The notes: generated by a model from the letters alone, not told the origin. DNA of 64,000 nucleotides from JADJSS01 sp046329815 (GCA_046329815.1 JAXLTY010000001.1:1426001-1490000), one strand, 5' to 3'; positions 35,332 through 44,654 are shown, numbered from the stretch's first letter. Made by a program: numbers and translations.

Positions 35332-36093
35332 ATGATAAAAAAAATACTTTTTTTAGCAAGATTGATAAAACGCTTTGGTTTGTTAAATGCCAAACGTCTT
35401 TATTCTTCGGCATCGCAAAAAACAGGAATGCTGGACGTTTCTTTTGATGCTGTTAAGCATCCAATTTCACTTCGTTACAACACAACAGATGTGGAAGTCT
35501 TTTACCAGGTTTTTTACCACAATTATTATTCATTCAACTACAACACATATTTGCCTCAAGTAAGAACAATTATTGATGGTGGCGCAAACATTGGCATGGC
35601 AAGTGTGTATTTTAAAAATTTATTTCCGGAAGCGAACATCATTGCCATTGAGCCGGAAACATCGAATTACGAAATGCTGCGCAAGAATACCGAAAAATAC
35701 AACAACATCAATTGCATAAAAGCAGGTATTTGGAATAAATCTTGTCCTTTAAAAGTAACTGACAAATACGAGTATGGAAATTGGGGTTTTGTTGTGGAAG
35801 AAGTGGCGACCGAAGAAGAAAGCAATGTAAAAGGTGTTTCTATTCCTGATTTGATGAAACTATATAATTTAGAAGAGATCGATATTTTAAAACTGGATAT
35901 TGAAGGCGCAGAACTGGAAGTTTTTCAGGAAAATTATGATTGGCTTTCTAAAGTGAATATGCTCATTATAGAAACACATGATTTTATGCGTAATGGAACC
36001 AGTAAATCATTATTTAAAGCAATTATCAACTATGATTTTGCTGTACATACTTGCCGTGAAAATATCGTGTTCATTAAAAATAAAAAACAATAA
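35332..36093 (+). CDS. FkbM family methyltransferase
   Basis: The 253-residue protein has the FkbM-type core: TIIDGGANIGMASVYFKNLFP (SAM motif I, about 81-101), IIAIEPETSNYEMLRKN and the acidic ILKLDIEGAELEVF segment near residue 183. FkbM-like enzymes O-methylate sugars or hydroxy groups. The order of motifs fits well, and the family call is firm. It overlaps the next gene by one base (TAATG), so the two are coupled. It belongs to the same glycan operon as the GT-B gene upstream. Confidence 0.88.
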   Translation: MIKKILFLARLIKRFGLLNAKRLYSSASQKTGMLDVSFDAVKHPISLRYNTTDVEVFYQVFYHNYYSFNYNTYLPQVRTIIDGGANIGMASVYFKNLFPEANIIAIEPETSNYEMLRKNTEKYNNINCIKAGIWNKSCPLKVTDKYEYGNWGFVVEEVATEEESNVKGVSIPDLMKLYNLEEIDILKLDIEGAELEVFQENYDWLSKVNMLIIETHDFMRNGTSKSLFKAIINYDFAVHTCRENIVFIKNKKQ

Positions 36094-37157
36094 TGAAAAA
36101 TATATTGATCACAGGCGGTGCTGGTTTTGTTGGTTCTTCGATGGCCTTACAATTAAAAGCAAAATATCCGTCGTACGAAATTTATGTGTTGGATAATTTA
36201 AAAAGACGCGGCTCCGAATTAAATATTCCAAGATTAAAAGCAGCCAATATTCATTTCATTCATGGTGATATTCGCAACAAAGAAGATTTTGATGGCTTGC
36301 CAAAGATTGATTGTATTTTGGAAGCAAGTGCCGAACCATCCGTATTAGCAGGCATCGACAGTACACCGGATTATCTGATCAACACCAATCTGTCAGGAAC
36401 TATCAATTGCTTAAACTTTGCGACAAAAAATAAATCGGATTTTATTTTTCTTTCTACATCCAGAATTTATCCGATTGAAACTATTGAAAGTATAAATTTT
36501 ACAGAAAGCGAAACGCGATTTGAAATTGCAGAACAACAAACGATTAAAGGTTTTTCAAAAAATGGAATCAGTGAAGATTTTCCTCTGGATAATTATCGCT
36601 CATTATACGGAACCACAAAACTCGCCTCCGAATTATTTATCCAGGAATACAAACAGTTTTTTGGTTTAAAAACTGTGATTAATCGTTGTGGTGTTTTAAC
36701 AGGACCTTGGCAAATGGGCAAGATCGACCAAGGTGTTGTAGTGCTTTGGATCGCGAAACACTTCTGGAATCAGCCATTAAGTTATATTGGTTATGGTGGC
36801 ACAGGCAAGCAAGTGCGCGACATGCTGCATACGGATGATTTATTTCGTTTGATCGATTGGCAAATGCATAACTTAGATGAAATCAACGGTGAAATTTTCA
36901 ATGTTGGCGGCGGCACAGAGATCAGCTTGTCATTAAACGAAATGACAACGCTTTGCGAAGAAATTACAGGCAACAAAATTTCAATGAAACAAGTGCCTGA
37001 AAACAGAGCTGCTGATATCAGAATTTATATTACAGACAATGCTAAAGTAACAGCAAAAACCGGTTGGAAACCACAGGTTTCACAAAAACAGATTTTTACA
37101 GAAATCTACGAATGGATCAAAGAAAATGAAGAACAATTAGCAAGCATATTGAAGTAA
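36093..37157 (+). CDS. NAD-dependent epimerase, CDP-paratose 2-epimerase-like
   Basis: The 354-residue extended SDR has the Rossmann motif GGAGFVGSSMAL and a YGTTK catalytic pair (Tyr/Lys near residue 170). CDP-tyvelose/paratose-epimerase-like landmarks are RRGSELNIPRL after the dinucleotide domain, GNGKQVRD-like GTGKQVRDMLHTDDL, and INGEIFNVGGGTEISLSLNEM. Members of this subfamily act at C2 of CDP-paratose to give CDP-tyvelose. The other CDP-dideoxysugar genes are not in the window, so the substrate could be another nucleotide sugar. It is coupled to the FkbM gene and followed after 6 bp by a GT2 gene. Confidence 0.78.
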   Translation: MKNILITGGAGFVGSSMALQLKAKYPSYEIYVLDNLKRRGSELNIPRLKAANIHFIHGDIRNKEDFDGLPKIDCILEASAEPSVLAGIDSTPDYLINTNLSGTINCLNFATKNKSDFIFLSTSRIYPIETIESINFTESETRFEIAEQQTIKGFSKNGISEDFPLDNYRSLYGTTKLASELFIQEYKQFFGLKTVINRCGVLTGPWQMGKIDQGVVVLWIAKHFWNQPLSYIGYGGTGKQVRDMLHTDDLFRLIDWQMHNLDEINGEIFNVGGGTEISLSLNEMTTLCEEITGNKISMKQVPENRAADIRIYITDNAKVTAKTGWKPQVSQKQIFTEIYEWIKENEEQLASILK

Positions 37158-37163
37158 ATACAG

Positions 37164-37901
37164 ATGAAATTAAGCATCGTTATACCAGCATACAATGAAG
37201 AAGATAGTTTACCGGAAACGCTAAACACTTTATATGCAACGCTTTCCAAAGAAAATATTGAGCATGAAATTGTGGTAACGAATGATAATTCCAAAGACAA
37301 TACATTACAGGTTTTAGAAAATTTATCGAAAACAATTCCAACATTAGTGTATTATACGAATTTGGGTCCGAATGGTTTTGGTTATGCTGTGCGCTATGGT
37401 TTGGAACGCTTCACCGGTGATTATGTTGCCGTGATGATGGCTGATTTATCGGATGATCCGAATGATTTGGTGAAGTTTTACCGCAAAGCAATTGAAGGAA
37501 ATTACGATTGCGTGTTTGGTTCGCGCTGGGAAAAAGGCGGCAAAGTAATTGATTATCCGCCGTTGAAACGCAGAATGAATAGAGTGGCCAATTTTATTGT
37601 AAAAACGGTTTTTCGCTTGAAATACAATGACTGTACCAACGCTTTTAAACTATATAAACGCGAAACAATGGATGGTTTGAAGCCATTCTTGTCGCCGCAT
37701 TTTAATTTAACTTTAGAGTTGCCATTGAAAGCCATTGTGCGTGGATATAACTATGCCGTTGTGCCGAATTCATGGACGAACAGAAAATATGGTGAATCCA
37801 AATTAAAGATCAAAGAAATGGGTAGCCGTTACTTTTTTATTTTGATGTATTGCTGGATCGAAAAGCAATTTTCGCGTGGCGACTTTAAGAAGAAAGAATA
37901 A
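37164..37901 (+). CDS. Glycosyltransferase family 2 (dolichol-phosphate mannosyltransferase-like)
   Basis: The 245-residue protein has a GT-A fold of the DPM1-like type. Landmarks are SIVIPAYNEEDSLPETL, IVVTNDNSKDNTLQVL, the metal-binding VMMADLSDDPND (about 88-99), and RRMNRVANFIVKTVFRL near 130. Relatives load a sugar on polyprenyl phosphate. It has no transmembrane tail, unlike the GtrB-type members. It lies between the epimerase and, convergently, a methyltransferase whose stop is directly adjacent (no spacer). Confidence 0.88.
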   Translation: MKLSIVIPAYNEEDSLPETLNTLYATLSKENIEHEIVVTNDNSKDNTLQVLENLSKTIPTLVYYTNLGPNGFGYAVRYGLERFTGDYVAVMMADLSDDPNDLVKFYRKAIEGNYDCVFGSRWEKGGKVIDYPPLKRRMNRVANFIVKTVFRLKYNDCTNAFKLYKRETMDGLKPFLSPHFNLTLELPLKAIVRGYNYAVVPNSWTNRKYGESKLKIKEMGSRYFFILMYCWIEKQFSRGDFKKKE

Positions 37902-38783
37902 CTATTTTTTCTTGCCAATATATGTAAAATTATTTCCCCAAAATGAAAACACTTTGCTCATTTTTACAGAAAAAGTAGCAATAAAATACATCACTTTTTT
38001 CATCATTGTATCGCAATCATTATAGTTAGATGGGAAAGGCCAGTTGCTTTCTTCTATCTTAAAATAAAGCGTTTCCAGGCCAATGCGCTTAAACAGATCT
38101 TCCTGGTTTTTTCGGTTGGAATATAAAATATGTGTTGGAACGTGAGCTGCTTTCTTATGAAAAATATTCTTACGCACAAAGAACATGATCTTGCGTGTAA
38201 TTTGTGTCAGATTGAAATTGTTTTCAATCGGTCCTTCTAGTGCGAAAATACCATTTTCACTCAAGCGCTCTTTCAGCTTCAGCATGATTTCCTTTGGATT
38301 TGTTAAGTGTTCCAACACATTGCTTAGAAAAATAATATCGTATTTTTTGTCGCTTTTATAAAAATCATCAATGGTTAAAAACGTTGCTTTCGGAAATGTT
38401 TTAGTCAGATTGGCTACCAAATCAGGATTATATTCAGTGCCGGTCACTTCAAATCCTTTTTCAACAGCTTCCACCACAAATCGGCCGCCACCACAGCCAT
38501 AATCTAATATAGTTTTGAAATTGCCTAATGTTTTAATTCTGTCAAACAAAAAATCATATGCGCCATAAGCATTTCCGGCAAGCGCACCCTGATATTCTAC
38601 CGGATACATTTTTGTAATATCATCCATGTTTGGCAACGGATGCACGAAGATCAGATCGCATGTTGTGCATTGCACATATTCAAATGTTTTATTATTGAAA
38701 ACCGTATCTTCAAAAGGCGTAGAAGTTGTTTTGTTGTTGTCGCAAAACAAACAAACCGGCGTGTCACTTACTGTTGAACTCAT
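37902..38783 (-). CDS. Class I SAM methyltransferase with N-terminal cysteine pairs
   Basis: The 293-residue protein starts with two Cys pairs, CLFC (about 11-14) and CTTC (about 36-39), which may bind zinc. It continues with a methyltransferase domain: TILDYGCGGGRFVVEAVEKGFEVTGTEY (about 89-116), then IIFLSNVLEHLTNPKEIMLK. The N-terminal Cys-rich part plus methyltransferase is common for sugar C-methyltransferase-like proteins in glycan clusters. It is transcribed divergently from the GT2 gene at 38875 through a shared promoter region. Confidence 0.82.
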   Translation of the reverse strand: MSSTVSDTPVCLFCDNNKTTSTPFEDTVFNNKTFEYVQCTTCDLIFVHPLPNMDDITKMYPVEYQGALAGNAYGAYDFLFDRIKTLGNFKTILDYGCGGGRFVVEAVEKGFEVTGTEYNPDLVANLTKTFPKATFLTIDDFYKSDKKYDIIFLSNVLEHLTNPKEIMLKLKERLSENGIFALEGPIENNFNLTQITRKIMFFVRKNIFHKKAAHVPTHILYSNRKNQEDLFKRIGLETLYFKIEESNWPFPSNYNDCDTMMKKVMYFIATFSVKMSKVFSFWGNNFTYIGKKK

Positions 38784-38799
38784 TATAAATTATTAATAA

Positions 38800-38861
38800 C
38801 AAAGATAAAAATTACTTGCTTATTTTCTCAATTGCTTTTGCATGGATATTTCTTATTTTTG
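38800..38861. promoter_or_regulatory. Back-to-back divergent promoters sharing a CAATTG centre
   Basis: On the plus strand, TTG (38832-38834), a 19-nt spacer and TATTTTTG (38854-38861) match the full Bacteroidota promoter, 13 nt before the GT2 ATG. On the minus strand, TTG (38831-38829), a 21-nt spacer and TATCTTTG (38807-38800) match it too, 16 nt before the methyltransferase ATG. Both -33 elements share the palindrome CAATTG (38829-38834), so one regulator or one nucleosome-like occlusion could affect both. Confidence 0.72.
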
Positions 38862-38874
38862 AGTGCGTTTAAGC

Positions 38875-39849
38875 ATGAAGAAGATTTCGATTATAACACC
38901 ATCTTTCAATCAGGGACAATTTTTGGAACAAACCATAGATTCTGTTTTGAGTCAGAATTATCCAAATTTAGAATATATTATTATGGATGGCGGTAGCACG
39001 GATAATTCGAAAGAAATTATAAAAAAATACGAAAAGCATTTGCATTTCTGGACAAGTGAAAAAGACAACGGACAAAGCGATGCGATTAATAAAGGTTTGA
39101 AACTCGTAAGTGGTGATATTATCAATTGGCTGAACAGTGATGATTATTATGCGCCAAACGCATTGCATAAAGTGGCAGAATACTTTAATGATGATAACAC
39201 TTTAGTTGTTGCCGGAAAAAGCAATATATGGAAACAAAACAAAATCAATCAACAATCTTCAGGAACAGATATTTATAGTTCTGTTGAAAAAACAATTGGC
39301 TTTGCGCGCATCGATCAGCCGGAAACCTTTTTCAGTAAAAAAGCAATCGACAAAATGGGTTTGCTGAATGCAAATTTGCATTATGTAATGGATCGCGAAT
39401 GGTGGATCCGTTATTTATTGATTTTTAGTTTAAACAACATCAAAAAAACAGATGCTATTTTAGTGAATTTCAGGATTCATGAAACATCTAAAACCAATAA
39501 TTTTCAGGATGCATTTATGCAGGAAAACCTCGATGTTTATTATACAATTGCACGAATATACGAATTAGAAGAAGCAACCATTTTTTCTTCTAATTTTTCA
39601 GTAAAAGAGATTCCGGATTTTATAAAAACAGATGCTGAAAAAGCAATTGTGCAAAAGTCAATTCATTATTTCTGGTTATTGCAGGCAAGTATTTTTTATG
39701 CGCAAAATGACTATAAAAAAGCGAAGCAATTCTTGCAGATCATTCAGCCGGAATTATTAGCAAATGAAGACAAAAATGAGTTGCAAAAAATAAAAACACG
39801 CATTCTGTTTTTACCTGTTTTTATAAAAAAAATACTAAATAAAATTTGA
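38875..39849 (+). CDS. Glycosyltransferase family 2
   Basis: The start at 38875 (MKKISIITPSFNQGQFL) is preferred over the GTG at 38863, since it gives the normal GT2 start. The 324-residue protein has YIIMDGGSTDNSKEI, DNGQSDAINKGL, and INWLNSDDYYAPNAL, the GT-A catalytic landmarks with the metal-binding NSDD. The C-terminal part is alpha-helical. It probably transfers a hexose to a lipid-linked glycan. It starts a plus-strand operon of several glycosyltransferases, with 1 bp to the next gene. A full promoter is visible upstream. Confidence 0.9.
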   Translation: MKKISIITPSFNQGQFLEQTIDSVLSQNYPNLEYIIMDGGSTDNSKEIIKKYEKHLHFWTSEKDNGQSDAINKGLKLVSGDIINWLNSDDYYAPNALHKVAEYFNDDNTLVVAGKSNIWKQNKINQQSSGTDIYSSVEKTIGFARIDQPETFFSKKAIDKMGLLNANLHYVMDREWWIRYLLIFSLNNIKKTDAILVNFRIHETSKTNNFQDAFMQENLDVYYTIARIYELEEATIFSSNFSVKEIPDFIKTDAEKAIVQKSIHYFWLLQASIFYAQNDYKKAKQFLQIIQPELLANEDKNELQKIKTRILFLPVFIKKILNKI

Positions 39850-39850
39850 C

Positions 39851-40753
39851 ATGATCAGTATCATCATGCCAACATATAATCGCTTTGAAATTGTAAAGGA
39901 AACAATCGAAAAAATTGCTTCTATTCAAACATCAATTGTATTCGAGTTGATTGTAGTAAATGATGGTAACGATTTGCCGTTTGAAATAAATCATCCAAAT
40001 CTTTCATTGTATAAAAATCCGAAAAAAGGCGCAAGCACAGCACGCAATTTCGGCGCATCAAAAGCGAAATATGAACTGTTGTTTTTCATCGATGATGATA
40101 TGTGGATCACAGCGGAAAGTCTTGCTGCAATTGACAGTTTGAATCAGGATCGTTTTTTTGAAAAGAACTGTGCATTACTAAACTGGCAATATCCTGATGT
40201 ATTGGTTCAGCAAATGCAGCAACAAAAAATCGGCAGATACTTATTGAATGCAAATTATCACACGCTCGAAGGCAGATTGCAACAACGTGTAAATAGAAAT
40301 GAACCATTGATGAAAATTGCATCGATTGGAAGCGGTTCGTTTGCAATCAGTAAAAAACTGTTTGAGCAAGTCGGCAAATACGATGAAACCATTTTATTTC
40401 AAGGCGAAGACATTGATTTGTCGAATAAAATAAATGCGCAACATATTGGCATTTATCTATACACGAAAACAACCTGCTTTCACAATCAAAAAGACAGACT
40501 CGATATTGACGGATTTTTGGACAGAGACCAACGTGGGTTTGAATCGCAGTTTAAAAACATGCGTTTGCATAATAAAACAATAGAGATCAATTCAACAAAG
40601 AAAATAATTTTTACGGCGTTGATTCCCTTTTTTTCAATTGTAAAATTTATTTTTAATGTGTTGCCCAATTCAAGATCATTAGACAGAATAACATTTCGGT
40701 TAATTGGTACATTGTCGTCCATCACTTATTTTAAAGCGCTGAAGAATGCCTGA
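39851..40753 (+). CDS. Glycosyltransferase family 2-like
   Basis: The 300-residue protein starts MISIIMPTYNRFEIVKETI, with GASTARNFGASKA and a metal-binding LLFFIDDDMWIT near residue 80. The later segment GEDIDLSNKIN and SKKLFEQVGKYDE complete the GT-A core. The C-terminus contains a hydrophobic stretch (about 245-270) that could be membrane-associated. It overlaps the next gene by 8 bp, so translation is coupled. Donor and acceptor unknown. Confidence 0.87.
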   Translation: MISIIMPTYNRFEIVKETIEKIASIQTSIVFELIVVNDGNDLPFEINHPNLSLYKNPKKGASTARNFGASKAKYELLFFIDDDMWITAESLAAIDSLNQDRFFEKNCALLNWQYPDVLVQQMQQQKIGRYLLNANYHTLEGRLQQRVNRNEPLMKIASIGSGSFAISKKLFEQVGKYDETILFQGEDIDLSNKINAQHIGIYLYTKTTCFHNQKDRLDIDGFLDRDQRGFESQFKNMRLHNKTIEINSTKKIIFTALIPFFSIVKFIFNVLPNSRSLDRITFRLIGTLSSITYFKALKNA

Positions 40754-41873
40754 TAAAAAAATAAAGATCACCTATATTTTATTCCAGCTCAATAAGGCGC
40801 TGGCGTTTGAGTGGATTGTTGATCATATTGATAAATCAAAATATGAGCTTTCGTTTATTTCTATTTATGTAAATGAAAATTCTTTTTTCGAACATTTTTG
40901 CAAAGAACGAAATATAGAATTCCATCGTATTGAGTATGCTTCTAAAAAAAGTATTCCTGCAGCAATTTTTCAAACATATAAACTATTGAAAAAGATAAAA
41001 CCGGACGCGGTGCATTGTCATATTTTTGAAGCAAATATTATTGGCTTAACGGCTGCATATTTGGCAGGAATTAAGAAACGCATTTTTACACGCCATCATT
41101 CTTCCTATCATCATATCACGGCACCTAGCGGTTTGAAATATGATAAATATTGCAACAAACTCGCAACACATATTATTGCGATCAGCCAAAATGTGAAGAA
41201 TATTTTAGTGAATCTTGAACATGTTCCCGAAAAAAAGATCACCTTAATTCATCATGGTTTTGATTTGCCGCTGTTTTACAATATTACGGAAGAACGATTG
41301 TCTGTTGTTGAGAAAAAATACAATCCGGAAAACAAACATCCTGTGATTGGTTTGGTGTCGAGATATACGAAATGGAAAGGTTTGAAATATGCGATTGCGG
41401 CCTTTAAGCAATTGTTACAGGATCATCCAAATGCCTTATTGGTGTTGGCAAATGCCAAAGGCGAAGATTTGGTTGAAGTAAAACAAAACTTAAGCGAATT
41501 ACCTATGAATTCATATGTCGAAATAGAATTTGAAAATGATAACGGTGCGCTTTTTAAATTGTTTGATGTGTTTGTGCATGTGCCGATTGATGCCGACAGC
41601 GAAGCATTTGGACAAACTTATATTGAAGCATTGGCTGTTGGTGTTCCGAGTGTATTTACGTTTTCAGGCGTTGCTTGTGAATTTATTGAAGACGGCAAAA
41701 ACGCGATTGTGGTTGATTATCAAAATTCCGAACAGATTTATCAGGCAATTCATACGATCCTCGCAGATAAAGAACTGGATGAATATTTATTCATTAATGG
41801 AAGAAAAGATATTGAGCAATATTTTTCATTACCTTTGTTTATTCAGAAACTGGAACAAATCTATTCGTCGTAA
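40746..41873 (+). CDS. Glycosyltransferase family 4
   Basis: The 375-residue GT-B protein starts KITYILFQLNKALAFEW. The HCHIFEANIIGL segment and FTRHHSSYHH are followed by the donor-binding half (PVIGLVSRYTKWKGLKYAI, about 200-218) and VPIDADSEAFGQTYIEALAVGVPSV. The last includes the E-x7-E motif typical of retaining GT4 enzymes. It overlaps the preceding GT2 gene by 8 bp and is followed by another GT2 gene after 2 bp. It is likely part of the same assembly line for the exported glycan. Confidence 0.9.
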   Translation: MPDKKIKITYILFQLNKALAFEWIVDHIDKSKYELSFISIYVNENSFFEHFCKERNIEFHRIEYASKKSIPAAIFQTYKLLKKIKPDAVHCHIFEANIIGLTAAYLAGIKKRIFTRHHSSYHHITAPSGLKYDKYCNKLATHIIAISQNVKNILVNLEHVPEKKITLIHHGFDLPLFYNITEERLSVVEKKYNPENKHPVIGLVSRYTKWKGLKYAIAAFKQLLQDHPNALLVLANAKGEDLVEVKQNLSELPMNSYVEIEFENDNGALFKLFDVFVHVPIDADSEAFGQTYIEALAVGVPSVFTFSGVACEFIEDGKNAIVVDYQNSEQIYQAIHTILADKELDEYLFINGRKDIEQYFSLPLFIQKLEQIYSS

Positions 41874-41875
41874 AA

Positions 41876-42787
41876 ATGGAACAACCTCTTTTTTTTTCTA
41901 TCATAATTCCTGCGTATAATCGTGCACACATGATTAAAGAGACGTTAGAATCTACTTTTTTGCAAACCTATGATAATTACGAAATAATTGTAGTAGATGA
42001 CGGCAGCACAGACAACACAGAAGAAGTAGTTAGATCCGTTAATAATCCAAAAGTAGTTTATCATAAAAAAATAAATGAAGAACGTGCCGTTGCGAGAAAC
42101 ACGGGTTTTTTATTGGCTAAAGGTGATTATGTTACGTTGCTGGATTCGGATGATTTCTTATATCCAAATCATTTGGAAGAAGCTGTAAAATATATAAACG
42201 CAAATAAAGATGTAGAAGTTATTCGTTTTGATTTTGATGTAGTAGATTCTAATAAAAAAGTATTACAGATTGCATCAATGCCGGACGACATCAATAAAAA
42301 AATGATTCACGGAAATTACATGGGTTGCAGTGGCATCATTATAAAAAAAGAAGTAGCTGCACGTTATCAGTTCAATGGCGACAGAGATCTTTCCGGCTCT
42401 GAAGATTACGAATTATGGATGCGTCTTGCTGCACGATTTAAGATTCATACACCAAAGATCATCACATGTTCTTTGCATTCGCACGAAGAACGAAGTGTAA
42501 TTTATAATATTAAGCAAGAACCTTTAGTTGTCAGAAAGGATTTATTGATACAATATGCTTTTGCAGATAAAGTTGTCAATAAAATTTACGGAACGGAAAA
42601 AATGAAGTTTATTTCAAATAGTTTGTTGTATGTGTCTTTGCATTTGGCAATTGCTAAAATAAACAGAGCTTCTATCGATTATTTATTCAGAGCATTAAGC
42701 TATAATCCGTTGGCTATTTTTGATCGCCGGTTTTTAGGAATTATGAAAACATTATTTAAAAGAAATATTTTAGCTTCATTCGGATAA
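41876..42787 (+). CDS. Glycosyltransferase family 2
   Basis: The 303-residue protein starts FFSIIIPAYNRAHMIKETL. It has YEIIVVDDGSTDNTEEVV, ARNTGFLLAKGDYVTLLDSDDFLYPNH (metal-binding DSDD near residue 87), and SGSEDYELWMRLA in the acceptor half. This is a clear GT-A family 2 member. It lies four bp before the asparagine-synthase-like gene and is probably co-transcribed with it. The sugar transferred is unknown. Confidence 0.92.
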   Translation: MEQPLFFSIIIPAYNRAHMIKETLESTFLQTYDNYEIIVVDDGSTDNTEEVVRSVNNPKVVYHKKINEERAVARNTGFLLAKGDYVTLLDSDDFLYPNHLEEAVKYINANKDVEVIRFDFDVVDSNKKVLQIASMPDDINKKMIHGNYMGCSGIIIKKEVAARYQFNGDRDLSGSEDYELWMRLAARFKIHTPKIITCSLHSHEERSVIYNIKQEPLVVRKDLLIQYAFADKVVNKIYGTEKMKFISNSLLYVSLHLAIAKINRASIDYLFRALSYNPLAIFDRRFLGIMKTLFKRNILASFG

Positions 42788-42791
42788 ATTT

Positions 42792-44654
42792 ATGTGCGGA
42801 ATTTCAGGATATATTTCAAACCAGCAAAAACTTAGTAAATCAGATTTTATTAAGGCAACCAACGCAATGAATCATCGTGGTCCGGACGCAGATGGTTTTT
42901 ATGAAAATGATAATCATACCTTATTTCTTGGACACAAACGCTTAGCAATTATTGACTTGTCGCCGGCGTCTAATCAGCCGTTCTTTTCCAGTTGTGGCAG
43001 ATATGTAATGGTGTATAATGGCGAATTGTATAATTTCAAAGAAATAAAAGAACAACTGCAGTTACAAACAAGAACAACCGGCGATACAGAAGTTATTTTA
43101 GAAGCATTTATAAAAATTGGCACCAAATCATTTGAGTTACTGAATGGTATGTTTGCCTTTATTATTTATGATATTCAGGAACAAAAAGTAATTATCTGTC
43201 GCGACAGAATTGGCATCAAACCGTTGTTTTATTATTTTAACGATGGACAATTGGCTTTCGCATCTGAAATAAAAATGTTGAAAGCATTGCCAGGTTTTAA
43301 TAAAGAACTCAACTATGCTGCCATTCCTGAGTTTTTGCATTTAGGATTTATTACAGAACCTAATACTATATATAAAAATATACATAAATTTCCTACAGCA
43401 TCATATACAATTTTTTCAGTGAATGATGTAAATGAGAACTTTAAACTTCCTGTAAATTCGTATTGGAAATTGGAAGATGCGATAGAACCTACTACTAAAA
43501 AAGATTTTGCATCAACAAAAAAAGAACTGAAAGCATTATTGATTGATTCTGTTGAGAAACAATTAGTCAGTGATGTTCCTGTCGGCAGCTTTTTAAGCGG
43601 AGGCATTGATTCCAGTTTAATTACAGCAATTGCATCTCAACTAAAAAAAGATAAAATAAAAACGTTCAGTATCGGCTACGACAGAAAAAAATACGACGAG
43701 TCTGAATATGCTAAAAAAGTAGCGAAACACTTAGATACTGAACATTATGCGTTTCATTTAACAGAAGCCGAAGTAGAAGAAATTTTACCGGAAATAATTT
43801 TTCATTACGATGAACCGTTTGCCGACGCATCTGCCTATCCGACAATGATCGTTTCAAAACTGGCACGGCAACATGTTACCGTTACGCTTTCCGGTGATGG
43901 CGCAGATGAACTGTTCTTAGGATACGGTATGTACAATTGGGCTTCGCGCTTGGCAAATCCATTTATACAAACCTTTCGAAAACCGGTTTATTTTGCCACT
44001 CAATACGCCGGTTTAACCTACAAAAGAGGCGGCTTATTATTAGATTATCCATCGCTCAATCATATTCGAACACACATTTTTTCACAGGAACAATACTTTC
44101 ATTCCGAGAAAGATTTGAAAAAATTATTGTTGGATGAAAACTTTAATTTCGACAGAATAAATTTAGAAGCAAATCCTGCAAAGCGTAATTTATCGCCAAA
44201 AGGAAAACAATCTTTTTGGGATATCAATCATTATCTGAAAGATGATTTATTGGTAAAAGTGGATCGCGCAAGCATGAAATATTCGTTGGAAAGCCGTGTG
44301 CCTTATTTAGATCATCGTGTGGTTGAATATGCCATAAACATTGATCCTGATTTGCGGTATCATAAAGGTGTTTCCAAATACATTCTGAAAGAAATTTTGT
44401 ATGATTATTTGCCACAAGAATATTTTGATCGTCCAAAATGGGGCTTTGCCATACCATTGCCATATTGGCTAAAAGGAAGATTCCGTTATCTGCTGGACAA
44501 ATACTTAAATAGTGTTGTTATTAATAAATACGACATCTTAACCAATCTGTATGTTCAGGATCTAAAAGATCGTTTCCTGGCTGGCGAAGAATATTTATAC
44601 GGACGGCTTTGGACGATTATTATTTTACATTGGTGGTTAGAAGAGAATGCGTAA
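42792..44654 (+). CDS. asnB: Asparagine synthase (glutamine-hydrolysing)-like amidotransferase, AsnB/WbpS-like
   Basis: The 620-residue protein begins MCGISGYIS, so Cys2 is the glutaminase nucleophile. RGPDADG and YNGELYNF are the class II glutaminase landmarks, and VGSFLSGGIDSSLITAIA (about 263-280) is the ATP-pyrophosphatase loop. Such enzymes transfer ammonia from glutamine to a carboxylate. In surface glycan clusters, relatives amidate uronic acids instead of aspartate. Its place in a glycosyltransferase operon, and the WbpB/D/E-like genes elsewhere in the window, make a sugar substrate plausible, but ordinary asparagine synthesis cannot be ruled out. It overlaps the next gene by 1 bp. 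Confidence 0.9.
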   Translation: MCGISGYISNQQKLSKSDFIKATNAMNHRGPDADGFYENDNHTLFLGHKRLAIIDLSPASNQPFFSSCGRYVMVYNGELYNFKEIKEQLQLQTRTTGDTEVILEAFIKIGTKSFELLNGMFAFIIYDIQEQKVIICRDRIGIKPLFYYFNDGQLAFASEIKMLKALPGFNKELNYAAIPEFLHLGFITEPNTIYKNIHKFPTASYTIFSVNDVNENFKLPVNSYWKLEDAIEPTTKKDFASTKKELKALLIDSVEKQLVSDVPVGSFLSGGIDSSLITAIASQLKKDKIKTFSIGYDRKKYDESEYAKKVAKHLDTEHYAFHLTEAEVEEILPEIIFHYDEPFADASAYPTMIVSKLARQHVTVTLSGDGADELFLGYGMYNWASRLANPFIQTFRKPVYFATQYAGLTYKRGGLLLDYPSLNHIRTHIFSQEQYFHSEKDLKKLLLDENFNFDRINLEANPAKRNLSPKGKQSFWDINHYLKDDLLVKVDRASMKYSLESRVPYLDHRVVEYAINIDPDLRYHKGVSKYILKEILYDYLPQEYFDRPKWGFAIPLPYWLKGRFRYLLDKYLNSVVINKYDILTNLYVQDLKDRFLAGEEYLYGRLWTIIILHWWLEENA

